Positions 23,641 to 35,689 of a DNA stretch of 64,000 nucleotides are shown here, one piece after another (positions within the stretch are counted from its first letter, which is position 1; the number at the start of each line of letters is the position of its first letter). Both the position numbers and the translations under genes were made by a program. The notes under the pieces are model-generated. The model worked only from the letters and a program-made list of their open reading frames with translations, did not search any database and was not told the DNA's origin. This DNA is from Sympetrum striolatum (taxonomy: Eukaryota; Arthropoda; Insecta; Odonata; Libellulidae): assembly GCA_947579665.1 (NCBI GenBank), contig OX388350.1, positions 34,009,393-34,073,392 on the forward strand, in the 5' to 3' direction.

Positions 23641-26600
23641 GTAAGTTCCTTCGTCAGGTAGAAAATGAGAAACGACAACGAGTCCATAAGAGCTAGAAAC
23701 TACTAAGACCGAGGTTACATTTTCTTCACTACTGTTGCGTGGTTGCGCACAGATGATTTCACATTCTTTCCAGCTTTGAAAAGAAACTTTGTTGCAGACT
23801 CCGTTTCTATGAAATGCACTTCATACAGATGGTAATAATGACAGTATTCATTGTAATGATACTACTTCAGCTACATCAACATTTGTAACCTGCAAGCCGC
23901 CTTTCATAAACAATCTATCTATAATGGTAATATGGGACTATAGGATTTTATCAAGCAATTATAATAACTTGAAAACACATTCTTAAAGTTCAAGCTCTTA
24001 GCAAGATATTATGAAAACAAAACTGGTGAGAGCAATGTTATCGGAATTAACCAGAATAAAACCCGAAAAAATATACATCTTTATTATTTGAAGGAAATAT
24101 TTTTTGCAAAAATAAATTAACTATCTTTTACCATTGAGAAATATTTAACGCGGATGTTATAACTCCAAAGGTCTGCAGATGCTGAGGAATAATTCCTGGA
24201 AAATTAATTTAAAAGGGTCAATACCCCTGAAGGCTTAAAGAACATATTTATACATGTATCTTAGCGAATTTCTCTGTGTTCTCTGCATGTTACATGTTTT
24301 ATAAATACTCTAAATACTCCTGCAATAAGTTACGTGGAAAGTTTTCCCTCTTATTTTATTTCCACGATTTTGTTCCGATTTGTAGGTGCCAGGACATAGA
24401 ATAGGCATTAAAGGAAACTTATTCTATTCTTAGCAATAAAAAAAACAGTCAATGCAATACAATTTGTTAATTATTTAAAGAAAAAGTGTAATTATTTTCA
24501 TTTTCTCGGTATACTTTGTTCTCTACGCCTCAAAATCTTCAAGGTTGGTTAGTTGCGGTGAGACTGCAGATCTAGAACTTCAAGGACCTGAAAGTTAAAT
24601 CCCGAAACAAAATATATATCTTGTTTGTTTAGGGTTTCCAGTGTCGCATTGGATTTCCACTTTTGCAGTGAGACTGCAAATTTCATTGAACCGTCACAAG
24701 AGAGGCAATCTCATTTAAGATAAATGAACTACTTGTCAAGATTAAGTTTGAAGGACAAACTGTTTCCGTTTTGCGACATCATGATTGTTTTTATTCATAC
24801 ATGTTTTATTTATACATATTTTAATTATAGATTTTTCTGAAGAATAGGTGTTAGGTAATATTTTTATGGCAATCAGGTGCTGAATATTATATTCTCCGTG
24901 ATTATTATAAATGTTTCTTTAACCGATATTTTTGAATTTATATATCAGAACAGAAGATATTATCGTGATAAATCGACTAAATCATTCATCTCTCATGATA
25001 GCATTTAACGAGAGATGTGTTAGGAAAATCCCTAAGAAATAACTTTATTAAATTTAATGAATGGTCTGCGATCCATTTATTTAAAAAATGTCCGATACTC
25101 GATTTGTTATTGCCCGAAAAGATAGAGCGATTCAATTAAAATATGACTTATTGATTGTTGGCATTAGTTTTTGGAATTAAAAAAATAGTCCCAAATTCTC
25201 TTTTGCTTTTCTTAGATTAAGATGCATTACCATACCAAATATTTCCTTAATTAGCAAATAAAAACGGTCCCTTGCCTCGCATTTCGCGCTGAAAAATCTG
25301 CCTCTAACCTTCATTTTGGTATAATTAATGAAATCTTGCCGCATTCCATTCAATTTCGGAATGAAAAATTTCACAGGAAACGAATTTCAAACAACTCAGC
25401 TCATGAAATATGCGATTCAATTTAACTTTCTCGTACTGAATCTCAATTAATGAAATAAATTAACTATTCAAAACCTCTATTAGGCCGAGGAAATTATCTG
25501 CAAAATGTACGAATTTAAAAGAAACAATTTGAATTCCTTAATTATCTGTTAAAATACTCTTATCATGATGCTAATTTCACTTTGAGCAGAAACTAAAATG
25601 AGTTCTCGAAATGCTATCTGATTATTAAGAATAAATTCCGTGACAGTGCTTCGGATACCGAGATTCTACGAAATTATACACCAAAAGCACTTACTTTTTG
25701 CAATGAATTAACTGCATGCAAGAGCTTGGTGCAACTCATTCCTTCTTTAATTAAAATTGAGAGCGAAATGAAATTGGGAACGAAAGTATGCGTAGCTCAC
25801 GCGATGTCACTCACAAGCTGCGAATAAAGCGTAAAAAAAGTAGAATATTACGTACTATCTGCGGTAATTTTAAATAAAAACTACTGGAATGCAGAAAAAG
25901 CTTTAGTTAAAAGAAGTTGAGAAACGAGCAATTTAAAGCCCATTATATACAATTTCCCTGAGAGGCAATAATGATTTCTGGGAAAAACTTGCGATGCTTT
26001 TTGCAAATTTAAATGTAATAGTTTTTATGCCCAAAGGATACGCTTCGATGGAACAATAAAAAGATTTCATTCTTATAAATAAAAAAAAATCTTTTCCGTT
26101 GCAAGTTTCACCTTAACAATGTTTTTTATTTTGATGCTGAACTCATTCTTTTTACCTTAGTACATACAGAGGTATTTACGCAATGAAACTAAATTCTATT
26201 TAATAGTTAACGCTTTTACCCTAAAGTTTCTCGAGGTAACATTAGAGCATTTTTATTGACAAAATACTGCTACATTTTTCGTAATGACGGGTCGACTAGA
26301 GTCGTTAACTTGAAGCAGGCGAACTAGAACTTCAAAGAGGTGTCAAGTGTAGTAAATGATCTACGGAGTTAATGATGATAGATAGTTAAAGATGTTATTA
26401 CATCAAATATAAAATATATTCCAATTTCTTTCGAGACAGCTGAAATACAGCCCAAAAAATCAATCAGTGAAATTGTCTTCCTGAAACACTACTAGTTATT
26501 TTCTTAACCTTTCAAAGCGTTTGCGGAAAAACCACTGGAGATGAACCAAAGAAAAAACTAAGTAAATGTTTTACACAGTTAAGTCATTTGGTTAAACTGA

Positions 26601-27244
26601 GTGGAAAATTTTCTACAGCCTTCGACAAGTTTATGCTTGATCGATTTTATACTAAAGATGAATACCCACTTCATACAGTTGCATGAGTTAATAGACGCTT
26701 ACTCATTGGTATGTCAAATATCTACTAAATGCTGAAAAAGAATGCCTTGAATTGCCAGCGATAATATTCGCTTATTTTCAAGTGAAATAGAAAGTTACCC
26801 ATGTTTTCAAGGAATTAACATTGGTGATTGATCAAGAAGTTTTTTGCGAGCGTTTCCGGAGATAATGAGTGTGATTCCGGCAATTAGTAAGACCTTGTGA
26901 CAATTACTTGATTTGCCGGAAATGACAAAAGGTAAAGTTGATTCGGGGAAAATTTATAATAGCGCTTTGAGGTATTTAAGCTAAGAATTCTGAGGTTAAT
27001 TACGTATTATAAGTTACGTAAACCTTGAGATTTTCTATATATTAAATGCTACTGAAAATCACATTAATCATACATCGTTGAAGTCTATTTATGGAAGGAT
27101 AAAGGGAAGCTTTACCTTCATTTCCTACGCAAGGAATCAGAGAAATCAAACATTCGTGCATCTAATAGATTCGGTTGTGCGCAAAATTCCGGATGTTCTA
27201 TTGATCGTTTAAAGATCTTATCAAATTCATTACCAACATAATTA
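23641..27244. other. Long AT-rich stretch, no gene seen
   Basis: Over 3.6 kb the only ORF listed is 65 aa (minus, 25177-25374), unrecognised. Many AATTA and ATTAA words occur between 25.0 and 26.1 kb. I find no repeat shared with the rest of the window. Confidence 0.55.
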
Positions 27245-27267
27245 GTTTTTTTCGCTTCATAATTTCA

Positions 27268-27345
27268 GAACTGTACTACTACTGTAGTACATTGTAAAGT
27301 AGTAGTAGAGTGTACTACTGTAGTACAGTAACTGTACTAGCATAC
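27268..27345. repeat. Cluster of GTAC/TAGTAC palindromic words
   Basis: Within about 75 bases, CTGTACTACTACTGTAGTAC, GTAGTAGTAGAG, GTACTACTGTAGTACAGT and CTGTACTAG follow one another. They form overlapping inverted repeats that can fold into alternative hairpins. They resemble a decayed trinucleotide tail or fold-back. Confidence 0.6.
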
Positions 27346-27444
27346 TACTAGAAAAAGAAGAAATTTGAAAAAAGATAAGAAATGACTCTGATTTAGTTTG
27401 AAATGAAATTATTCTTCAACAATTCCAGAAGTATTTCACTTTAC

Positions 27445-27497
27445 TACTAGTTTCGGCTGAACCCTCGACGGACTACGGACTATGGCATCATCCGACA
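27445..27497 (-). repeat. GATGATGCC...GCCGAAAC hairpin motif, locus 1
   Basis: The minus strand reads GGATGATGCC, a loop, then GCCGAAACTAGT. GGC and GCC can pair. It belongs to the motif family discussed in the findings. Confidence 0.5.
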
Positions 27498-27679
27498 CCT
27501 ACAATTATTTCATTTTGTATCACAGAATAGGAGAGCTCGATGACAATGTTGCAATTTTGTATTTGTTTGGCTGGTTTTATGTGTCGCTTATGTATGATAT
27601 TTTATGGGTATTGTTTTCAGACAATCACAAAGCAAAATACGTAAGAAATTCAAAATAATTCCGGCCTTGGAGGGTTAAA

Positions 27680-27707
27680 GAGTAGCCATCTTAAGATGAT
27701 GGCTACT
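27680..27707. repeat. Hairpin AGTAGCCATC/GATGGCTACT
   Basis: A 10-bp inverted repeat around TTAAGAT, in the interval between two copies of the GATG/GAAAC motif. Confidence 0.7.
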
Positions 27708-27882
27708 GAATGGCCACTCTTCGGTTCGTAACATGAAATATCTGGGGAATTGGAGGCATTTTCATTTCAAACTTAAGTCTTGGCGTTTCATGAGTTACGG
27801 CCGAAAAATATTTACACTTTTATAACAACAACAGAAATAGAGAAAAAATAGTACTATTTCCACGTTTTTTATTTAGCATAAT

Positions 27883-27913
27883 CGGTTTCAGCAAATGGTC
27901 GCCATCATCAGGT
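27883..27913 (-). repeat. CTGATGATGG...GAAACCG hairpin motif, locus 2
   Basis: The minus strand has CCTGATGATGGCGA, then TTGCTGAAACCG. GGCGA can pair with TTGCT using wobble. AATAAA follows shortly after (minus) near 27870. CTGATGA and GAAA are the two conserved core strings of hammerhead ribozymes, but here one extra base sits at the stem base and no cleavage-side helix is evident. Confidence 0.45.
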
Positions 27914-28267
27914 GAAAATAACAGTTAATAAAGCGTATTTATGTAACAAGATTGATAGTTATTTTCATCACGTTTTTGCAACAATGGAATTCCACAATAC
28001 GACACTTTCCTCAGCGGATTTATAAGAAAAAATTTAGCTTATCTCCTTATTTTAGGAATTGATTTGATTGCAAACTTAGAGTTCCGAGCATTATAGTCGA
28101 AACATATTTATTACGAATAATATTTTGTTTATTTCTTCTTTTCTAGCGCATAGCAACGTAAAGGAAATTTAGAGCTTGCCACTCTTGACAACATCAGTTC
28201 GTTTACACATCGATGAAGGAAATATTCGAATCTTGACAAGACGTCAAACACAGAAGACAGTTAAAAT

Positions 28268-28396
28268 ATGGACGCTGCGAGCAAGAAATGGAGCGAATTT
28301 CAGCTGCTCGGTGTATCTCTCCCCTCTCTGATGGATTTCCAGTGGACAGAGTCCGTCGAGATGGTTTATTTATCATCTTACGAGCTTCTTCCCGCG
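28268..28396 (+). other. Candidate short coding exon ending at a donor-like site
   Basis: AAAATATGG gives a fair initiation context at 28268. The next 43 codons (start MDAASKKWSEFQLLGVSLPS) are balanced in composition and end in phase 0 at CCCGCG/GTAAGC. The codon mix looks more protein-like than most ORFs here, but the frame also remains open past the site to 28483 and the opposite strand is open too. No family is recognised. This is an inference from signals only. Confidence 0.2.
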
Positions 28397-28806
28397 GTAA
28401 GCAAAGCATGCAGTATTCAGATCAGTCGACGCAAAAGGAGTAGCGCGGTGTCCTCTCGTATTCTGCTGCTCTGGAGAAACTGAAAGCCGAGAGAAAATCC
28501 TCGTCGAAATATGAGTGGGCGTGGGAGGGGTACGTGAGAAAAATATATAGAGTTAGAGGATGAATGGGAAGGTGGAGAGAGATAAGGCTGAAAAACAAGA
28601 GAAGGAGGGAAAGATATGTGGGGCAAGGATACGTATAATAATAGAAAGAGGAGGGAGAGAGGAGGTGTTTTCCAAAGAAAAGGCAGAATATAAATGAGAT
28701 GACAGACTCGGCGTGATTACATTTGGAATGGTACGTCTCGGAATGAGATTACCTTAAGTAATTCCACGTGAAGATTGAAATTTTAAATACTATTTTGTTT
28801 AAACAG
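28397..28806. other. Purine-rich non-coding stretch
   Basis: 28500-28700 is a strongly purine-rich plus strand (AGAAGGAGGG, GGAGGGAGAGAGG), giving a pyrimidine-rich minus ORF (28417-28626) that is Ser/Pro/Phe-biased. I see no gene. Confidence 0.5.
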
Positions 28807-28900
28807 TAGTATTATTATTATTATTAAAAGTTCGACTGCTTAGCGCACGTTGGCTCCCACTGGGAATCGAACTCGGGACTGCTTTCACCAATCGTTCATA
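28807..28900 (-). mobile_element. tRNA-derived SINE, copy D (5'-truncated head)
   Basis: The minus strand shows GGTGAAAGCAGTCCCGAGTT, CGATTCCCAGTGGGAGCC, AACGTGCG and a shortened GCAGTCGAACTTTTAATA tail running into (TAA)n at 28809-28826. It keeps the T-arm and 3' acceptor half of the head but loses the D-arm half. Confidence 0.75.
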
Positions 28901-30143
28901 AACGATGCAATAGAAGAGAATGAATGATCTCCCCAACAGTGGTTTATGATTATTATATATATTATTGTCTTAATTAATTTAATTTTCTCTAGATTTTTAC
29001 CATAATTTGGTGACTATGTTTTATGTAAAACTAGATAAATAGATAAATAAGTTTATAATTTTCAAGAGTCTTCATTTTAGGATGATTTAAACCTCAACTT
29101 CAATCAAGTAAATTTTTGGCAATTTTCTAACAGTACGCTTGCAGGAATGGAAAATCAGCTCCAAAAAGTAACGTTAACTTTGTGCTACTAAGTTTACTAT
29201 GAACTTACTACTATGAATTTACTACTTTGTGCTAAGTTTACTGTGAACAGAAACCCAAAAAAATGTAGCCGTTATTTGAGTTTTACTCTCTTGAAAATCT
29301 ATTTATTGTTCGCATTGACTAATGTGCAATAAATATTTGAACTGAAAACGAGGTTAGAAGGAAGTGAGAGACACACATGGGCCTAGCCACGCCATTAACG
29401 TATCGATTAATCCACTTAAACACCACAGCAGTCATCACTAACGTATACCTAGACTAGGCCCGCTCCACCGTCAGACATTGGAAATGGTATTTCTGTCGAT
29501 GTGCTTATGAGGAAAACATATACGTGCTCTGTCATGATGACGTCAGGGGAAAACGAAATGCGAGGAAACACAATTGCGTATTAGAGATAGGGACACATCC
29601 AGGAAAGAGAACCAGATCGTTCGGCACGCCCCGACGAGCAAGAAGAGAGGACGAATGAGTCCCGATTCTGTTTTCCATACGAACGAGACTGATTACGCTC
29701 GAGAACTAAAATTCCAGACGTTCTATTCCTCTAGCGGAGGCAGCCAAGTTCTACTCCAGAATGAGCTATTCTTAGGCAGGCATTTTGGAGTGACAACTTC
29801 GGAGGAAAAATCGTGAAGGAAATGTTAAATGAACGATAAAGGAAGATGAAAGATGTCGGGATGCGGAAATGGAAGATGAGAAAAAAGGGAAGAAAGAGGT
29901 GACAGAGATGAACGGAGTAATAAAACAACGCGACGTTTCGGCTGCAGTTTCCATTAACCGCCAACAAAGCTCCCCTTGTCGTTTTTACTCACCTATCCTC
30001 GCAAAAACATGGAAGAACCTCAGTGGATTAATGTATGCATAAATCTACAGTTTTTGGAATGTCATATATATGTCTTTCTCTACCTGCTTCAGAAACCCCC
30101 TCTCCTACGCATATACCTTCCTTTTCAACTATTTATTTTATTT
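28901..30143. other. No gene seen; short direct repeat at 29178-29250
   Basis: CTTTGTGCTA and AAGTTTACTRTGAAC occur twice within 70 bp (29178-29204, 29224-29248). A GC-richer part at 29340-29820 has an 80-aa plus ORF without motif. Confidence 0.45.
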
Positions 30144-30484
30144 ATTTATTTACCGTATTTTACTAACTATATGATACTACGGACTAGTAAGCCACACCTT
30201 AATTTTTAAGCATTTTTTTCATTCATCACAATGAAATTCACATGAAAAACGAAAAAAATCAGGACATCAAGGGGTTGCAATTGTGAAGTAAGTCCTCCCG
30301 GAATAGATAGAGATAGGTTTCCCGCGGCATCGAATATATGGTCATTTTTAAGACTGGAGGGAATTTTAAATAAAAAAATTGACATTTTTATATCAATTTC
30401 GAGTATAAGACGTACCTGAATTTTTGGGGCAATTTTTTAATGAAAAAAGTTCGTCTTATAGTCCGTAAATTACGGTAAATAAAT
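30144..30484. mobile_element. MITE-like element with TTACCGTA ends, copy 1 (341 bp)
   Basis: ATTTATTTACCGTA (30144-30157) is a perfect 14-bp inverted repeat of TACGGTAAATAAAT (30471-30484). The similarity continues inward (TTTACTAACTATATGA on the left, TTTACGGACTATAAGA on the right when complemented), giving terminal repeats of about 34 bp with a few mismatches. The interior has no ORF. The left flank is a (TTTA)n run, possibly an older retroposon tail, which hides the target-site duplication. The superfamily is not proven; TTACCGTA ends linked to CTTATA words are widespread in animal hAT-like non-autonomous elements (from memory). Confidence 0.7.
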
Positions 30485-31280
30485 CTAAAAACAGCACAAG
30501 GTCTTTAAATAATATATGGCAGCAGATAATGAAATACAAAATTGCAAAAACAAGCAATACACTACATGAACAAAAAAAAAGTTAAAGAATAGTTACTTAA
30601 TGGATTAAAAGATGGAAATAAGGACGGATGAGTGTTTCATCTGTTTTACTAACTTACGGGAAAAGCGATACATGAATGAGAGGTTGGTGATAGCAAGAAC
30701 AGAGAAGTGGAATAAAGAAAAATAAAATTTAGAATATAGCCGTGAAATAATATATAATAATAATGATAACTACATTAACTAACTATACACGGAAGTGTAT
30801 AATGAAATTATATTTTCGGATCTGTATCTATCAATGGAATATTCATTAAAAATTCGAAATCATGCATCACCTAACGATTAGAAAAGAAAGAAAACCTTAA
30901 GAAAAGTTTTAGGTTATGGAATAGAAAATTGCGATAACGGAAAATAGACAAAAGTAAAATTATTTTTTCAAGAGGTGAATACAGCTATTGGCAGCAGTTG
31001 TCCAGATTGGAGGATGATAACCAATGAGGGGTAGAACACAGCAAAAGAAAAGCGTCCTCTAGGTTGAGAGATATGTCTAAGAAGCGATATATTAAACCAA
31101 TTAATCTCATCGTATGGCATATGTTTGTTAATAATGCGTAATAGAGTCGGGTTGGGTTGGGTTCGTTGCAATTAATTTCCTTATGCAGGCTTATTACTCT
31201 TGTATTTCAGTATTTTAAAGCTATCCGCCATTTTGGCATTTCAGCGATACTGTTCCTAAAATTTCAACACAGAACGCAGA
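30485..31280. other. AT-rich DNA, no gene seen
   Basis: The minus ORF at 30968-31171 (67 aa) is not recognised. GGGTTGGGTTGGGTT at about 31148-31162 is a short G-run repeat. Confidence 0.45.
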
Positions 31281-31281
31281 G

Positions 31282-31467
31282 ATGAAAACAAATAAAAGAC
31301 GCAAAGAGTCCGCGAGTGAACAAAATGGCGACAAAAGAAGAGCGAGTAGCGAAGAAGATTGGGATGGGATTTTTTCCTTACGCAATCGCACGGACAAAGG
31401 AGTCAAAGGAGGCCTCTGCTTGAATTGTGGACCCCGAGGAAGTTCTCACGAAGAGGAAGCGGCCTGA
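31282..31467 (+). other. Small basic/acidic ORF (61 aa) in a CpG-rich patch
   Basis: The ORF starts MKTNKRRKESASEQNGDKRR and runs through acidic and basic blocks to TGA. The charge pattern is protein-like (nuclear-type low complexity) and the ATG context CAGAGATGA is acceptable. There is no domain, no poly(A) signal nearby, and overlapping ORFs occur in two other frames. I lean to chance. Confidence 0.15.
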
Positions 31468-31971
31468 GGAAGAGGAGGAAAGGTAGGGAAAGGAAGAAAC
31501 GGTCAGACAGACGTAATCCCCTCTCACAGGCGATTTTTCTGCACCACTGAGTGTCGCCACTTGGTCGCCCTAACTAGGAGTCGACATAGTGGAGAACTAG
31601 ACTGCAGGAACTAGTTCTCCACCATACATTTATGGATTGCCGAAATGCACTAATATATGTGTACCATTCCTAATACAATATCATTGGTGGATGAATCTTT
31701 TTCATTTTTCGTTGTTACTGCGTAAAAGATAATGCGTCTTTCATACAATTTACTATCGTGAATTCTTTGTGATGTTGGTTTTAACAGTATTATTAGCTAA
31801 TAGAGATATCTCGTTGCTGCTAGTCCATCTTAAAGAATGGAAAATTGTCATTAATTCATCGTCATGGGTTATATGAATATGCACTATCATTGACTTCTGT
31901 CTCATAATCAGTGTTGCTCATATCATAATATGAAACCAACTGAAGAATGATGGTTGCTTTTTGCAGTAATA
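31468..31971. other. No gene seen
   Basis: The CpG-rich patch continues to about 31570 and is followed by AT-rich unique sequence. Confidence 0.5.
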
Positions 31972-32430
31972 TTATTATTATTTTTGCTACAATTTAACCG
32001 AATTCGGGTGGAATCCCCAATAATTGTAAATTACCCTTTCACACGCAAGTTATTACATTTAATAAATTCCTTAATAACATCACTACATTAACAAACAAGA
32101 TTAGGTCACGCTTTTAACATAAACAAGACTAAATTTAGCTAACATACCCCTAAGTTTCTCAAACATCTCACTTACACATTATATATTTAACAATATCTAA
32201 AACAACACCATATCCAAAACCTCCTTTCGATACATTTTTATAATATCTTAAAACCTCTAAGTTGAAAATCTTTAATTGATTTAGATAAGGACTTGAAAGC
32301 CTCTCCAGGTAACATGTTTCATTCCCTTACTTCTCTATTAAGAAATTTTAATGAAAGGAATAGAGAATATTTAATGAACCTATATGAAAAGTGAGATTCA
32401 TTCAGTCATAATGCTACCGAGTATGTTTCA
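31972..32430 (-). pseudogene. Non-LTR retrotransposon 3' end: decayed ORF2 C-terminus with (AAT)n tail
   Basis: On the minus strand around 32385-32270 the frame reads YSLFLSLKFLNREVRE, a stop, then NMLPGEAFKSLSKSIKDFQL. Known of the family: CR1/L2-group ORF2 proteins end with an F-xx-R-x-(I/V)-x-EWN-x-LP-xxx-(F/V)-x-(A/S)-xS-xxxFK pattern. The stop falls exactly where the conserved Trp belongs (TGA for TGG), so the copy is dead. The 3' UTR runs to about 31995 and ends with AAAAATAATAATAAT (minus), a short tandem tail. The 5' end is lost beyond about 32430. It is distinct from the copies at 9.9 and 13 kb. Confidence 0.6.
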
Positions 32431-33109
32431 GCCGAAATACAAATGGGAGCTTAGAAGTAGATACTAGTTTTTTCTAAAATAGTAGGTATAATGAATTTAA
32501 AATTTTCATAGTGTTTGTAAGAGTTATTATATTAACTGTAAATAGAGTGATGTTGTTTCGGAATGCTAAGCAGTAGGAGAATTTCTAGTGTAAGGGACTG
32601 TGGAGTGTGTTTCTGTAGTAGCAAGCTAACAAAGAATAAATTCAGTTATTTATATCTATATATACACCGCAACAAAATTTCCTCTAGTATATTTGAATAG
32701 TCACATTTATTTTTTGTCAGTTTACTTTTGTTGTTATGGAATATCACCAGGTTAAGGCTCACACAATCGATTTTGTTTGTGATGCTACACAATGGTAGGG
32801 AATGCCACCTGACAACATACAAACTTCAGCTAATAATAATTAAATAGATTAATTAATTAATCAGAATCAGATGCAACTGATATGGGAGAATTGCAGAGAT
32901 ATCGCTAGAATAGAAAAAATGGTAGCTCGGCAGATCGAAAGGTCTCTCTGAGCCCCATTAAGAGTCAAACTGCAGCTAACAATATGCAAATACATTGCTT
33001 AATAAATTTGAATCAGATGCAATTGAAACGGGTGAATATACTAGATATGACTAGAACAGAAAAAAACGCTAGACCGGCACATCAAGAGGTTTCTCAGATC
33101 GTTGCCATA
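32431..33109. other. AT-rich DNA with a local diverged duplication
   Basis: 32870-32960 (GAATCAGATGCAACTGA, then TAGAATAGAAAAAATG and GGTCTCTCTGAG) is repeated at 33010-33100 (GAATCAGATGCAATTGA, then TAGAACAGAAAAAAAC and GGTTTCTCAGA), an offset of about 138 bp. No ORF. Confidence 0.55.
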
Positions 33110-33600
33110 GAAACTCGTATGTTTAGTCGACTGAGGGGTGGCGTTGAAGCCGTGTGAAAGTGGCCTCTGCAATCAGAGACGATAAGAGGGAAAAGGGAGA
33201 AGAGAGGAGGAAACAGGGAATGGAGTGGAAGAGGATTGAAGGGGGAAAAGTGAGAACACAACAAGTTGGTCACACAACAATGCCCCTCGGAATGAGGGGA
33301 CTTCCGGTCTATTTACCTCCACACCCTTTCTGCCGTCGCGAAAACATTTCATTTTCCACTCGCCAGTTGACGAGTTCAGAAAAACACGGGACGTACACCT
33401 CGGTGTATTACGTTCAAAGGGTATTGTACCGAGTTTTGTGCTCGGTAAACGCAAACAAGGTTAGGCGTGCAATCCCCAATGCGATGAAAGTTTTAAATCT
33501 GCGATGTTTTCAATGTGGGCTCGACGATGTAGCAGCGGGAGGGCTCCAACGCTTTCCTTTGAAGTTGGAAACCAAGTCTCGTGGAATATAATAACGTAAG
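33110..33600. other. GC-richer patch with a 145-aa plus ORF, not recognised
   Basis: The plus ORF at 33154-33591 begins Lys/Glu/Arg-rich (purine-rich DNA) and then becomes mixed, with several Cys (LRCFQCGLD near the end). No domain. The minus strand is open too (93 aa). It could overlap an exon, but there is no supporting splice or poly(A) pattern. Confidence 0.2.
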
Positions 33601-35689
33601 GGACGAACAACTTGGGACTCTAGGAAGGATATCAAGCTGTGGGATGTTGTTTGTAATGTGTTAATAGAGCATAATATATATAAGTATACTGTACTGATGA
33701 ACAGTTTCAAGGTAAACCAAATTCAAGCTCGAAATGTAAACCTTATTTCAAGAGAAGAAATCCATTAACTAAATGATCCCTAAGTAAAATTTTCAAAACC
33801 ATAATTTACCAGCACAGGCAGATCAATCATACGTACTATAATGAATACTGATATATAAAAGTGGAGATATTTTAGGTACATAAATGTGCGCAAACATTCG
33901 AATGGATTCTGATAGCACCAAGCAATATTTTCACTTCCTTTTGTGCGTTTATAATGCTATAAATACATATTTTCTTCGGAGTACGATCAAATAAGAAATT
34001 TAAGTTGTCAAAAATGCTATGTGTGCAAGGTGCCATCATAAATCAAAGTTATATTGGTTGAAGTTTTTCTTTCCCATTAAGCAGGCTCAATATTAATGAC
34101 AATTTTTAAACGTATATTATAGCCGAATTATACATTAGATATTTAAGTAATTTCAGCTCCATCGAGTTTAAGAATTTAACTGATTAATTTCATAGTAAAA
34201 AATTTATTATCGCAAAAAATTACGAAACAAACTTTGAAAAAGCGTCAATACATTTTTCTCCACAATTTCCATTTTTGGATTTGAAATATCAACTTTCTTA
34301 GAATCACAAAGAATTTGCTATCTCATCAATACATATTAATAAGCGAATAAATGGATGATGGAGAATATTACATCTCGTCAAAACAAGTTTCACGTAGAAA
34401 GGTCATTCAGCGTTACAATCGTTAAACCGAACGTGGGAGTAGACTAAGCTAATCAATGAGAGAGGCATCAACTTGCTGAGAATGAAGCATTCAGAAGATG
34501 CAGCGATGGCATAAACGAAGAGCCAAGACACCGGTGTCACCGAAGAGAGTTCTTTCTCTGATTAGGAGACGAATGGACGGATTCGAGTCTTTGCGTAGGC
34601 CCGAAAACAACGCTCTCTTTCAGTTTGTCTACGTTCGAGATATTCTTCGAGGGGGAAAGATATCGAAATGTATGTCACTGATGCATCCAGGTTTTAGTGA
34701 AAAGAGGGTGGGAGAGTAAACACGTTTGCTATCTCTGCGTTTACTTCCGCACAGTGCATCTCTCATTCAGCAAATCAAAAGGGTGAACAAATCTATACTG
34801 CATGACAGGAAGTATCTCTCTCAGGACTGATGAAATAAGAACTCACCAACGCCTGATTGCAGATGGTGAAGAAATAGGCCAGTAAATATACTCACCTGTA
34901 AAGAAAGAAAGCAACAATCAGATGTGACATTCACAAACAGAGTAAAAAATATTTTTGTAACCATATTATAGAAAAACCGAGCATTAAAATTTTACGTCTT
35001 TGATTAATCAATTTACAATATATAAGCATACATTTAATTACTATACTCGCCAATGTCACATTTCATCCAAAATGATCAATATTATAAATTAAATATAAAA
35101 ATATGATGGAAGAATCTTAAGTTCTGAAAATAAAAGAAGAGTATCCTTTTTTTAACCTGGCATATTTTGTGTTTCACTAAGATGGCCATGATAAAATATT
35201 TTCAATCGTAGATTTAAGTTGTTTAAAGCAATCAAAACTTCAATGATGAGTAATCACATTCAGTGGTAAATAAAAGCTCTAATTAGACAAGAAAATAAAA
35301 AAGTCTTTGATTGCAAAAATCCTCACATCATCTCATGCTATCTTTTCTATCAAACCAAACAGCCTATAACAGTTTCGTACGCCCAGTTTATAACCATTTC
35401 AAATCTCTGATTAATCTTCCAATTCCTGCCGTTTATAAGAAGTATATAAAACCCTAAAAATCAAGAACGTCTTGCATCTTTTCAGTGAAATGCCTGATTC
35501 TGCTGATTTTTTTATACACGTGTCACCTGTAATACGATCCACTCGATCAAAAATCTCAATTTACAGTTTTAGTAACTTTGGCCACTACATTCAAAATACC
35601 TCGACAAAACGATCTGAGGTCTTTCTAATCTCAGGGCTAAACATTTTCCCAATTTGTAAAGGTTGAACCTTTCCCAATCTTTGCAGTAA
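33601..35689. other. No gene seen
   Basis: Mostly AT-rich. A GC-richer block at 34440-34760 holds a 73-aa plus ORF without motif. 35140-35690 may contain the far downstream part of the RT remnant described next, but I cannot recognise it. Confidence 0.45.

Noticed and set aside
27883..27913. A functional hammerhead ribozyme
   Set aside because: CTGATGA and GAAA are present in order, but the stem between them starts with a mismatch and I could not draw the other helices and cleavage site with confidence. Kept only as a motif finding.
31148..31162. Telomere-like or G-quadruplex repeat (GGGTT units)
   Set aside because: Only three G-runs of three; too short for a telomeric block or a standard quadruplex.
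33154..33591. 145-aa ORF as a zinc-binding protein
   Set aside because: Isolated CxxC-like residues near the end are not in a recognisable finger arrangement, and the opposite strand is also open.
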